From: a virus
Virus record (IMG/VR): IMGVR_UViG_3300009503_000018
Coordinates: 62,001 to 126,000 of that record
Strand: one strand, 5' to 3'
Length of the DNA: 64,000 nucleotides
This document shows positions 32,298 through 41,800 of this stretch, piece after piece. Numbering within the stretch: the stretch's first letter is position 1; every line of letters starts with the position of its first letter. The notes beneath the pieces are model-generated. The model did no database searches, was not told the origin of the DNA, and was given only the letters and a program-made list of their open reading frames with translations. A program made the position numbers and the translations under genes.

Positions 32298-33206
32298 ATG
32301 AACCCTCTGCCGAGGATACCCCCAGCTCGTTGTACTGGGGAATTGTCATCATCCATTCACATAGATGACTACATGGCAGAACCCAAGCTCGATGGCGGAC
32401 GGTACATGCTCTATTTGGAGCATGATGGAACTGTCCATTTTTATAGCCGTCGGGACTTTCCTCGTATTGATAAATGCGATGTCGTTCCGCATATTGCCCG
32501 TCCATATCCTCAGTTCCGAGGAACTATCCTTGACGGAGAAGTTGTGTTGCCCAATCAAACCCAATTGAGCGAGACGACTCGAATCCTGAATATGACTCCA
32601 AAAAAGGCCGTTGCTGAACAAGAGAAGCGGGGGAAGCTTACGTACCACGTCTTTGATATTCTCTTTGTTCGTGGAGACGATGTGCGTTGGCAACCGTATC
32701 ACATAAGACGGACACTGCTAGAGTCCGTGATTTCCGGAATTGCGAACCCCCATATTCAAATAATTCCACAGAGCAAAGACTATGCTCAACTATTCACGAG
32801 CATAATCGCGCAGGGAGGCGAGGGAATCGTCCTGAAGCATATTCGTTCTTCATATGGTATGAATTGGATTAAGATGAAGCGTCGACACGACGTGAGCTGT
32901 GTCGTATCTGGTTTCCAAGAAGGACAAGGAAAATATCGTAATAATCTCGGGTCTCTCCGCGTGTCCGTATGGGACGGCGGCAAGCTCGTCGAAGTAGCAA
33001 CATGTTCTGGAATGACAGATGCGGAAAGAAGTCAAATCTGGAGACACAAGGAGCGCTTTATTGGACGCGTTGTGGATGTCTTTGCGCAATCTATTACGCA
33101 GGACAAAAGGCTTCGCCACCCTATTTTTCACCGCTTCCGTGACGATTATGCTCCAAGTGATTGTACCATGAAAAAGCTCCTATCCGATCTTCAAGCCAGG
33201 ACTTGA
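32298..33206 (+). CDS. ATP-dependent DNA ligase
   Basis: The 302-residue protein has the nucleotidyltransferase motifs of ATP-dependent ligases: motif I EPKLDGGR with the adenylated Lys at residue 30, motif III in FDILFVRGD, IV GEGIVLK and V WIKMKRR, followed by an OB-fold domain (VVSGFQEGQGKYRNNLGSLRVSV). It seals nicks during phage replication and repair. It heads the rightward cassette and has a promoter that would give a leaderless message. Confidence 0.92.
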   Translation: MNPLPRIPPARCTGELSSSIHIDDYMAEPKLDGGRYMLYLEHDGTVHFYSRRDFPRIDKCDVVPHIARPYPQFRGTILDGEVVLPNQTQLSETTRILNMTPKKAVAEQEKRGKLTYHVFDILFVRGDDVRWQPYHIRRTLLESVISGIANPHIQIIPQSKDYAQLFTSIIAQGGEGIVLKHIRSSYGMNWIKMKRRHDVSCVVSGFQEGQGKYRNNLGSLRVSVWDGGKLVEVATCSGMTDAERSQIWRHKERFIGRVVDVFAQSITQDKRLRHPIFHRFRDDYAPSDCTMKKLLSDLQART

Positions 33207-33231
33207 CATTATTCGACAATCCGTATATTGT
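33203..33231 (+). promoter_or_regulatory. Probable promoter of the 197-aa gene
   Basis: TTGACA at 33203-33208, overlapping the end of the ligase gene, is followed by TATATT (33224-33229, 15-bp spacer) or TATTGT (33226-33231, 17-bp spacer). A strong AAGGAGG site stands before the ATG at 33251. Confidence 0.5.
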
Positions 33232-33250
33232 TGCTTGTAAGGAGGCGACA

Positions 33251-33844
33251 ATGCCAATCGTTAAGAAGGAAGAAAAGGCTACAAAGTCCTATCCCGAGCC
33301 ATTCCTTCGGCTCGCGGACAAGGCGGCGACGCTCCAGGTCGCGCAAAGCTACTTCCGCGACCTATACGATGAGGCGCGCAGCGAAATCGAGCAGTATCTC
33401 GCCGATGATAACTGCCCTATTACCGTCCATATCGGCGAGAAGGGATCAAATCCCAAGATCGACGGCGTTTGCACCATTATCCTTACTCAGCCCGAGCGAC
33501 TCGATAATAGAGCGGCCGCGCAAACCGTTGCCGACCTTGTATCCACAGGCAAGATTAATCCAGCCGATCTCGTCGAGCTTATTTCACAAGTCAACAAGGA
33601 AGCTTTGGCGAAGGTTGTTGACTCAGACACGCTCAAGTCTTTGATTAAGCGCAACGACGACGGCGATGTGCCTGTGCAGATTGCAGTCCGTGTTGACAAC
33701 GAATATAAGCTCGCGGTTCATCCGTATTTCGAAGCCATGTACGCTACCGTGAGCGAAAAGATCGACAAACAGCGCGAGCCGACAGCTCAGCTAAAGATCA
33801 AATCCGACAAAGACGACAAGAAGCGTAATCGAAAGGCAGCATAA
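33251..33844 (+). CDS. Hypothetical protein, 197 aa
   Basis: I use ATG 33251 because AAGGAGG lies 5 bases upstream; the frame extends into the ligase gene. The protein is soluble and highly charged, with a small beta domain (ITVHIGEKGSNPKIDGVCTIILT) between helices and a very basic C-terminus (DKDDKKRNRKAA). Codon use favours AAG, GAC and CGC in contrast to neighbours, suggesting high expression or another origin. The function is unknown; the strong promoter and ribosome-binding site suggest an abundant protein. Confidence 0.65.
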   Translation: MPIVKKEEKATKSYPEPFLRLADKAATLQVAQSYFRDLYDEARSEIEQYLADDNCPITVHIGEKGSNPKIDGVCTIILTQPERLDNRAAAQTVADLVSTGKINPADLVELISQVNKEALAKVVDSDTLKSLIKRNDDGDVPVQIAVRVDNEYKLAVHPYFEAMYATVSEKIDKQREPTAQLKIKSDKDDKKRNRKAA

Positions 33845-34041
33845 TGAACACTAATAAGCAGGACACGGAACTAATATGGCAGCCGATTCCGGCGAAATGC
33901 TCAGGCGGCGTAATCTACGGATGGAGGCTCCGGCGCAGCGACGGCGTAGTCAGCGATGAATTGTATGTTACTTATGCGCAGGCTGTACGTTCTGCCGCAT
34001 ATGTGAATTATCGAAATCAAATGTCAAAATTCACACGATGA
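33844..34041 (+). CDS. Small hypothetical protein, 65 aa
   Basis: The ATG overlaps the preceding stop by one base (TAATG). The protein looks like a small beta domain (IYGWRLRRSDGVVSDELYVTYAQ) with one helix. No family is recognised. Confidence 0.55.
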   Translation: MNTNKQDTELIWQPIPAKCSGGVIYGWRLRRSDGVVSDELYVTYAQAVRSAAYVNYRNQMSKFTR

Positions 34042-34385
34042 TCACAGTTTTGGCTATTTGCGATATTCCCGGCGAGGGAAAAAGAGAAATGTGGTCTGCT
34101 CAGTACAACGAGCGCACAAAAACAGCTTTTATCCAATATGGGAAGGTTCCTCCCGGCAGATTTAAGTCTGTAGGCACCCTCCTGCTTCTAAAAACCAACC
34201 AGTGTAAAAAACAACAATTTTCCGATCATAATTCAGCCTTAGATTTTCTTCAAAAGAGTATTCAACAAAAAAATTCTGAAGGATATCGAGTAGTTTTGTA
34301 TCAACATGACGAACTCCCTATGACATATTTGTCAAATTGTCCCTTCAATGAAAATGGATTCATCCGGATGAAAACATGGGGATAA
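34038..34385 (+). CDS. Hypothetical protein, 115 aa
   Basis: ATG 34038 overlaps the previous stop (ATGA). It is a beta-rich protein whose end, SEGYRVVLYQHDELPMTYL, resembles the end of the 92-aa protein at 34823-35101 (NGYKVTLFKHDGLDIDWL), suggesting two paralogs flank the SprT-like gene. The function is unknown. Confidence 0.6.
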   Translation: MITVLAICDIPGEGKREMWSAQYNERTKTAFIQYGKVPPGRFKSVGTLLLLKTNQCKKQQFSDHNSALDFLQKSIQQKNSEGYRVVLYQHDELPMTYLSNCPFNENGFIRMKTWG

Positions 34386-34454
34386 CTAAGTCTGAGACAC
34401 AAAAATAGTTTCTCTCCTTGGAGAGCGAGCGAGCCCCTTTCCAGGAACCGATAA

Positions 34455-34826
34455 ATGTCGATAATTCTGTGGCGTGATATTGTTGATATTGCCCAAAAAG
34501 TTTGTCGAAAGTACAACTTAAAATACGGGCAGATCCTTCCCTGCACAAGCAAAACATATCGAAGTTTTGGGGAAACTGCTCCGTGCCCCCGTTGTTGCAA
34601 TTCTCTCGTATTCGACGGAGCAAATTGCAAAGAGAAAATCATCAAAATTCGTATTCATCAGCTCAATCGGGTTAACCGTCCTCTAAAAACGAGCACAATT
34701 CTGAACACATTAGCCCACGAATTGGCTCATCTCAAATACTGGGATCATGGACGAGAACATTTAAACTTTACAAAAGAGATTGTACAATACATAGCGGATT
34801 TAGGCTACGAAGTAGCGAAATCATGA
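34455..34826 (+). CDS. SprT-like zinc metalloprotease, 123 aa
   Basis: The protein has the active-site motif LAHELAHLKYWDHGREH: HExxH plus a third histidine a few residues on, as in SprT-like and WLM-type proteases. A cysteine pair CPRC with a further Cys (ANCKEK) could be a structural zinc site. Cellular relatives (SPRTN) cut proteins crosslinked to DNA; a small phage form could remove bound proteins from the phage or host chromosome. It lies after a 69-base gap with a short inverted repeat. Confidence 0.7.
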   Translation: MSIILWRDIVDIAQKVCRKYNLKYGQILPCTSKTYRSFGETAPCPRCCNSLVFDGANCKEKIIKIRIHQLNRVNRPLKTSTILNTLAHELAHLKYWDHGREHLNFTKEIVQYIADLGYEVAKS

Positions 34827-35101
34827 TCCGAATACGACTTGAGCATCCTTTGAAAGGAGAATTACGCCTCGAAGGAGGAAAAACGAGTTTTCCGAATCTC
34901 CCGTGGAGAGTTCGACTGTTCTCTGGACGAGGAGACGAAAAACATCTTGTCGAGGAAACACGACATGCTGAAGAAGAATCCGTAATCACTTACATAGACC
35001 GGTTCGTAAAACATAACATTCAAAATGGGTATAAAGTTACTTTATTTAAGCATGATGGACTTGACATTGACTGGCTGTGTGGTCTAGGAGTTAAAACATG
35101 A
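34823..35101 (+). CDS. Hypothetical protein, 92 aa
   Basis: ATG 34823 overlaps the SprT-like stop (ATGA). The C-terminal half matches the pattern of the 115-aa protein at 34038-34385 (GYKVTLFKHDG). The first half is basic and strand-rich. The function is unknown. Confidence 0.6.
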   Translation: MIRIRLEHPLKGELRLEGGKTSFPNLPWRVRLFSGRGDEKHLVEETRHAEEESVITYIDRFVKHNIQNGYKVTLFKHDGLDIDWLCGLGVKT

Positions 35102-35481
35102 AAAATAAAGTCGCTTTTATAGGAAGTTCAAAACTTGTCGACGATTGCGACGCGTGCAGTCGTATTGAAGAAGAATTTCTGAAAGCTGCCCCTGATCTTG
35201 TTGTGTTGGTCCCCAACGCACGATTCAATGCATTTATAAGATCTCTGGCTGACAAATATAGCATTCCTGTTGATGAGATGGATCCGCCCAAACCTACATG
35301 GCTCAGACGGACGACCATCAGCGAAGGCAAAATGCGATGTCGATCACTGTATGGCTATTATGTAGTAACACGGGCAAATAAACTTATATGTTTCGGAGCA
35401 AAATCGGCTCCTGGAACAGCATATCGTCCAATTGTCGAATACGCGCGGGGGCAGATCCCTGTTATCGAATTTTACTTTTAA
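35098..35481 (+). CDS. Hypothetical protein, possible SLOG-like fold, 127 aa
   Basis: ATG 35098 overlaps the previous stop (ATGA). It starts KVAFIGSSKLVDDCDAC and has alternating strands and helices (DLVVLVPNARFNAFIRSLADKYSIPV), a pattern like small Rossmann/SLOG proteins that bind nucleotides. The match is loose. Its stop overlaps the convergent endolysin gene by 4 bases, leaving no room for a separate terminator. Confidence 0.45.
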   Translation: MKNKVAFIGSSKLVDDCDACSRIEEEFLKAAPDLVVLVPNARFNAFIRSLADKYSIPVDEMDPPKPTWLRRTTISEGKMRCRSLYGYYVVTRANKLICFGAKSAPGTAYRPIVEYARGQIPVIEFYF

Positions 35482-35936
35482 TACGCTCTCGCGTATTGGA
35501 AATGCATCGGATCTTTGCGTTTTTTGAATTTGCCGCCCCAAAAAAATCCGTGGTGTTTAAAAATTTTAACAATCCGCATATCCATCGTCGATGTTTCTGA
35601 GCCAAGGGGATTGGATTCTGCATTGATATCAATCGCAATACCCCAACTATGCGTGCTAGGATAGGATTTAAAACCTCGAATTGGACGGGGTTGATAAATA
35701 CCACTATATTCGCTCGCCAAATCCGCTAATCCTCTATTTTTTATTTCTGTAAAAACAGACAGAAACACCGGAACAAGCAAACGGTGACATCGCATAGATT
35801 TGACGACTTGCCCCTCATATCGTATCGGATATGGGGGAACAAATGAAGCAATATACTTTGTTTCAAAATCCGGATCGTCAATATTGCCAAATGTGGCAAT
35901 AATTTCGTCCAATCCCCACGGAACTCTAGGCCACAT
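35478..35936 (-). CDS. M15 family peptidase (endolysin)
   Basis: The 152-residue protein carries the D-Ala-D-Ala carboxypeptidase/VanY-like zinc signature: STHSWGIAIDINAESNPLG (SxHxxGxAxD) and DPMHFQYA (the last ligand His). It should cleave peptidoglycan stems and release progeny. No signal peptide or membrane segment is present, so a holin or other route is required. It follows the tail fibre gene and starts inside its end by 11 bases. Confidence 0.85.
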   Translation of the reverse strand: MWPRVPWGLDEIIATFGNIDDPDFETKYIASFVPPYPIRYEGQVVKSMRCHRLLVPVFLSVFTEIKNRGLADLASEYSGIYQPRPIRGFKSYPSTHSWGIAIDINAESNPLGSETSTMDMRIVKIFKHHGFFWGGKFKKRKDPMHFQYARAY

Positions 35937-38004
35937 AGTGATATTCCGCCGTTACTGTCAAATTTCTTCCATCATAACCTGAATTTGATGGTTCACGCTG
36001 CATACCAATTGTGACTGGCACAGACGGCGTAGCTAAAAAGGGAAAGGGCCCAGGCGCATACAAAATCTGATTAGGAGGACCGTTCTTAGGGAATGTAAAC
36101 AATGTAAATTCTTGATCTCGAATAATCAAACGAACAGTCAGTGTCCCTACACTTGAAGGATGAGCTAATCGGGCAAAAATATTTTGAATATTGCCTGATC
36201 GTCCAAATGTATATGACAAAAGATAATTACCCGTAGCCGCCGCTGCATCAGCTATGCCTGCTTTGAGAGTCGGAGATGCCGGAGTTGTTAAATTAGTAAG
36301 ATCCGCCCATTTTAATATCGTCATGGTCAAATTGTCTTGTTTCCATTTGTCCTGATTCGTCTGGAACCCGTAATTCTCCGGACGATCTGGAGGAACAACA
36401 TTGGGCGGATCGACGTTGATTACGGCCCCATGTTGAATTGCGCCGCGACCTCCACGATGACCAAATAGGTTATTGGCATCAAAGTCGGTCAAATGTTTAA
36501 GAATCGTTTGATCGCCACCATACAAATTCCCCGCCTGGACTCCCGCAGCCGCCGTAGCTCGTTGACCGGCTGTTCCAGTTAGATTTTGCGCAGCCGACCC
36601 CGCGTGTGCAACGAACATCGACAATGGAGTCACAGGAACAACCAGTCGATCCAGTTGTAGGGTCCGCTTCTGCACATTCGCATTCGTAATCGTGCCGTAT
36701 CGGCGAAGATCCAGCGTCGGTTTGCCGGGCGGAACGAAAAACGGACTTGATGGATCAAATGGGGTATAGGTAATGCTGCCATTCGGTGCTGGGATTGTAA
36801 AATTCCCGAAATCTGAGATAGATCGGAACGTTGTCGATCCATCCCAGAATACCAGACCGATTGCAAAAAACTTTTTCTCATTCTTACCAGAAACATTGGA
36901 AAATTCGAGAGCATTATTGAGCCATTCTGGTATGCTATTGTTCAATGGAACAAGTGCGTCTAAGTCGCCTTTTTTCATGGCGAGAACTTGCAATCCACTA
37001 CTGTCGCTCCCGGCTTTGGCGACGATGTAGTACAGGCCCGCCTGTTGGCCAGTAAAGAGAATTGAAGTTGTACCAATTGCACTGGTATCGAAGCGCACTC
37101 CGTTGATTAACAGCGTTTCCGAAGAAGAAATCCCGTTGACGGTGACGGTATTCGTTGGGGCATTTGCAACAGAAAAAGCAAACGATCCCGAAATCGGAGT
37201 AAAATCGTCGTCTGCGGGCTCAAACCCAATCAAGCCATTGGAATGTTCGTTTGCTAAATGCTCTTGGAATTTCACATCGCCGCCAATATCGGATAACGTA
37301 AGTCCATGCGGATTATTGGTTGTAGGAATTCCTGTCCCGATTAAGCTACGATGGAATTCGTCTTTCGCGGAATGTATAGGGAATTCGTTGTTTGCAGGGC
37401 TTTCATACAAATTCTGCAAACTCGCAATTTGCTGACGAGTTTTCGGATTTACTCCTTGATTTGGCTGATCGCCACCTTTTGTCCGGACGAGCGGTGTATT
37501 CTGTTTTAAAGCGATTCCTGTCCCTGTTCCAACAAATTCGCCCAACAGAATAAAATTCCCATCAATAACTTGCGCATTCAAGGCGTTTGTTTTGGCCGCA
37601 GTTCGACCGGCATCGGTAGTGTCGGCAGCGACAAAAAATTCGCCGACGACTTGGGGCGTTGCCCGTGTATCAAACGTGACGGGATCGACTTCATGAGGTT
37701 TCGGATTAGAAGTCACCTCGGTAAGTCGGAGACCAAAAAAGGAACTCTTCCCGGCATCAAACGCCGCTCCGACGATGTTTGTTAGTGGGGTTGTTAAATT
37801 AATAATCTCGCCATTGAATAATGACGCTTTGCCAATCCCAACCGTAACCGAATTATTGACAATTGATAGCGTCAGACCTTCGATAACACCAAATCGACTC
37901 AATTGAGTCCGTGTTAGCAAAATTTCAGAAATTTTCGTATTTTCAGTATTATCTAAATCTGACTCGTCAACTTCTACACCGTCAGTGTACAGTGTCCTTT
38001 GCAT
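35926..38004 (-). CDS. Tail fibre / tail appendage protein, 692 aa
   Basis: The N-terminus (MQRTLYTDGVEVDESDLDNTE) followed by beta-rich sequence with many Gly, Asn and Thr matches phage fibre or baseplate-appendage proteins, and the NNPHGLTLSDIGGD segment is typical of phage fibre repeats. Residues about 200-290 have NEHSNGLIGF; the C-terminal 100 residues end in a compact beta domain. It sits at the end of the baseplate-fibre block and just before the endolysin. It probably takes part in host recognition. Confidence 0.75.
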   Translation of the reverse strand: MQRTLYTDGVEVDESDLDNTENTKISEILLTRTQLSRFGVIEGLTLSIVNNSVTVGIGKASLFNGEIINLTTPLTNIVGAAFDAGKSSFFGLRLTEVTSNPKPHEVDPVTFDTRATPQVVGEFFVAADTTDAGRTAAKTNALNAQVIDGNFILLGEFVGTGTGIALKQNTPLVRTKGGDQPNQGVNPKTRQQIASLQNLYESPANNEFPIHSAKDEFHRSLIGTGIPTTNNPHGLTLSDIGGDVKFQEHLANEHSNGLIGFEPADDDFTPISGSFAFSVANAPTNTVTVNGISSSETLLINGVRFDTSAIGTTSILFTGQQAGLYYIVAKAGSDSSGLQVLAMKKGDLDALVPLNNSIPEWLNNALEFSNVSGKNEKKFFAIGLVFWDGSTTFRSISDFGNFTIPAPNGSITYTPFDPSSPFFVPPGKPTLDLRRYGTITNANVQKRTLQLDRLVVPVTPLSMFVAHAGSAAQNLTGTAGQRATAAAGVQAGNLYGGDQTILKHLTDFDANNLFGHRGGRGAIQHGAVINVDPPNVVPPDRPENYGFQTNQDKWKQDNLTMTILKWADLTNLTTPASPTLKAGIADAAAATGNYLLSYTFGRSGNIQNIFARLAHPSSVGTLTVRLIIRDQEFTLFTFPKNGPPNQILYAPGPFPFLATPSVPVTIGMQREPSNSGYDGRNLTVTAEYHYVA

Positions 38005-38079
38005 AATTCCCTCATATTAAACGAATTGTAGTAAATACGTTGGAGAGTCCATTAATATAGAACTTTTCCTTTTAAACAA

Positions 38080-38883
38080 TTATACCGTGGAAAACCCATA
38101 TGAAATAAAAATTTCCAGAGACGTAGCCGTACCGCTTGTCCTAACAACTTTCCAACTACACAAATCTCCAATGGACACTGGAATCTGTGTGGTAGAATCG
38201 GTTGTACCCTGCGGTGTAGACCCCGCCCCCGTAAGATTAAAAGCCAAGGCTGTGTCCGCACCGTTTTTTCTTAAAACGAGAGATGCCGTGCTTCCGCTTG
38301 CAAACTGACTCCATCGTACAAAAAAATTCTTGAATTTCCCAGTAACTGGCCACGGTGTTTGAGCCTGTGTTTCATTAAAAGCCGGAAAACCTCCCATATC
38401 AAAAAAAATAGGAGTAGCAGATAACGGACTAATTAGTAGAGCTGTTTGTGGTGAATCTGTATTACCAATTGCATAGTAACTTATGAATTTATTCTGTGTA
38501 TCTTCAAAAGCCGTTATTACATGCATAAAACCTGAGGGGGAGGGGGACCCACTTATCCAATTAGTTATATAATTTGTCTGTGAAGCCGGTATAACAGCAT
38601 TAACTGGTGTAAAACTCGCTGTAGTATTTAATCCGGATATCGCAATTGGGGGAGTCAAAGACGCGTTGTTATTATATTTAAGTCTATAAGAAACAGCATT
38701 ACCTGCACCTGGCGGTGTAGGCGCAATCGCAACAGTGGTTATGACGTTAATTCCGTCTAGGAGTATATTAGTTGAGTTAGGAACCGTCTGTTCGCCCGAA
38801 CTTCCCCCCACTATTGAACTCTGACTAAACATCGAGTCCCATCCAGTAGAAAAGCCTATTCTTCTCCATTTAATAAACGCCAT
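38080..38883 (-). CDS. Tail appendage protein with beta tip domain, 267 aa
   Basis: The protein is rich in Ser, Thr, Asn and Gly and beta-structured. Its last 85 residues (from KFKNFFVRWSQF to ISYGF) resemble in order the last 80 residues of the 2195-aa protein (SLFIVLQGNLTA...SAGYK), so both may carry the same receptor-binding or trimer tip. A GAGGG site precedes ATG 38883. A host-binding role is inferred from this position and pattern. Confidence 0.65.
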   Translation of the reverse strand: MAFIKWRRIGFSTGWDSMFSQSSIVGGSSGEQTVPNSTNILLDGINVITTVAIAPTPPGAGNAVSYRLKYNNNASLTPPIAISGLNTTASFTPVNAVIPASQTNYITNWISGSPSPSGFMHVITAFEDTQNKFISYYAIGNTDSPQTALLISPLSATPIFFDMGGFPAFNETQAQTPWPVTGKFKNFFVRWSQFASGSTASLVLRKNGADTALAFNLTGAGSTPQGTTDSTTQIPVSIGDLCSWKVVRTSGTATSLEIFISYGFSTV

Positions 38884-38897
38884 AATTTATAACCCTC

Positions 38898-41800
38898 TTA
38901 TGAAGATAAATTCACTTTATACCCTGCCGATATCATACTCAAAGTCGTCGTCGATGATGGCACCGTAATTTGAACACACAAAGTATCTCCCGCATGAATT
39001 GGTAATGACCCAGTAGCACTTCCGATCCTACTTCCGCTTGTCATCGTCACAACAATTTCATTTCGCGCTACTCCATTCACACAGAACTTCGCCGTTAAAG
39101 AAGCCGCAGTTAAATTTCCCTGCAATACTATGAATAACGATGTTAACGTAAGATCAATAGGGATAATGGCAGTTGCAATACCAGGAGTCGAACTCAAACC
39201 ACCCAAGCTTTCTTGCGCGATTGCCCAATACGAAGTACCAGCTAGAGAAAATCCTCCACTGGTATTAGGAGTAAACAATGCGGCACTGCCCAACGTAGAT
39301 ACTGCGGTTGTCAATGTCCCTCCCAAAGAGATTGTTCCCGTCAAAGCTTTTTGTTGCTGGGTCGGTTCTTCGAAGACTTGGAGACCACATCCCCCGAAGG
39401 GAAGTTTTCCAAAGGGCTCAAATCCGAACCCACAATTGGATACAAACGGGCTGTCGACAATTCCGGCAACGGAGCGGACCCGATAATCATCGACATCAAA
39501 GTCTCCATATGCCGTAACACGGAATTGGACCAAATCACCCAATAGGAATTTATCACCAATATTAAACGGCACAAACGGTCCAAAATTCATATTAGCGTCT
39601 GTCGTTGCAAATTCCCATTGCTCATTAACGGGAGACACAAACTCGACCCGTAACGATTTGTATGTCAATGTATACGTTGCACTATCGTCAAATGCACCAA
39701 GGAATACCTCGACGGTTGTTTCATCAACAAACTGCCAAAATTCATCGCCGACCTCTTGGGTTTGACCAGCTACGGTCTTTTCAAGAGTAGCCAATGCTTG
39801 ATCCATAATCGCTGGGACAGTCAGCTTTGCGATACGGTTTTCATCCAGCGTCAAAACTTTTTGTACATCTTCCTTGATTTCTTCGACATTGCGGACTTTA
39901 TAACTATATGGCAACAATACATACGCCGTTTCTGGCTCAGGAACGGAAATCGGCGGCGTAGTATACTGATATTTGAGGAAATACTCAAACTCATATGTCG
40001 CTGTTGGATCAACTTCTGCGGGATTTAACACAATCGTATTTTCATTCTGGAATTGCCATCCGGATGCGCTTTGAGGAATCGGCATGCCGTTCTTGACAAG
40101 GAGGCTGTCTTGATCTGTTTTTGCAGTAAAATCCAGAGGCGCTGAGAATCCAACACCGCTAAATACGACGACTTGAGCATACCGTCCCCGTTCTATAGGC
40201 TTCAGATACGAGAAGCGGTCTGGAACACGGGGGACGACAACGAAATTTGTCGAGATTCCACTACTATTCGCGAAATCTCCGCTTGTCCCAAAAAAGAAGA
40301 ATCGAGCAGAACGATCGGGTTCAATTTTTTGTCCAACGGGTTTAATCGTCTGTGGATAACTACTATCCCGATCTACTCCGCCCGGGAAAAATGAATAATC
40401 AATAACCAAATCACTTGGAGATGGATCAGGGATAGTACTCGTCCCCGTTCGGGCTAATTGTCCCGTATCGTATCGAATAATATAATCGACATTCCGTGTA
40501 AATGGTTGCGGATCAACTCCGCCGGTTAACTGGCTGGTAATCGGTGATAACGTGACGACGGAAGAATTCGCCGTAAAGATCAACTTGTTACCAGCAACGC
40601 CGGGAGTGATCGCTCGGACTGTGACAATCCCCAGCTCCGTGTTAATTTCCGCTTCATGGGTCAATGAATTGGATAAGACTTGATCAACAAAATTCTGGAA
40701 AGTGTCGTCGGCGGTCAATCCAATTACGACTTGAATATTATTTGCCCCGATTACAAAATTGTTGTCAAACTCGTATACATCATCCCCAAGTCGGATAATA
40801 TCTCCATCAGCAGGATTTCCGGTATACGTAATAGTCCCAAACGCTTGGATGCCACGCCGAGAGACCGATTCTGAATTTTCAAAAATATTCTTGTTTTGTA
40901 AATCTGTAAATTGCGTACCAATAAGAACCACCGGTTCGTCATTAACTTCCTCGACAATTCCTACAAGTCCCGCCTCAATAACCGTAAATGAATCGGGATT
41001 TGCAATGGTCAACCGGTGCAATCCATATTCTCGCTGTTTATTACGCGGAATGGTATGACTGGATAGATGCAGCGATTTATCCGTTTCGTTAATTAAATAG
41101 GGTTCACTGGCCACGACGTGAATACCACTCGTTACTCCAGAGAACGTCATGCGTGCCTCAATCTCTTGAAACTTCTGACCCGGATCGGAGGCAATAACTT
41201 CTACGACTGCGGGACTTTCTGTAATCTGGAGCGGAGTCCCCGTATTAAGAATTCCCGAATCAAATCGTAAAGACGCATACCCCAAAATTCCGCTAACCAT
41301 GAGTCCACTGACCGCAATACCTGAAGGATGAAAAGCGCGAGTCCAAAACCGTAAATGCCAATCCGTGCCAAAAAACTTGTTCGCTTGAGGAACCGCCCGG
41401 GCAATTAACGAAACGACCCCGCTTCCGCCCGCAGCGACTTCCCATGCTGGACGCCGAGTACTAATGTCATTACAAACGCCCTCACCATCAGCAAATCCTA
41501 AAATGGGATTCGCACTTCCAAAACCAATAACCAGACAACTATTGACTCCAGAGTACAATGTCTTGAGACCCAATCGACCATGAGGAAACACATCAGGTAC
41601 TACTTCACAAAATGCAGTAATACCGCTTAAGCGGGCATTCAAATACGCGGCAACTTCATCACACGTCGGATTGTCCGGATCAACAAATCCGCCAGCGATA
41701 GCTCCATCTAAATGCCCAGAAGCTAATACTTTTACTTCCGGAACAACAGTGACTTGATTTGGGTCTGCTCCAGTTCCAACACGGCCGATTACGGAATACC

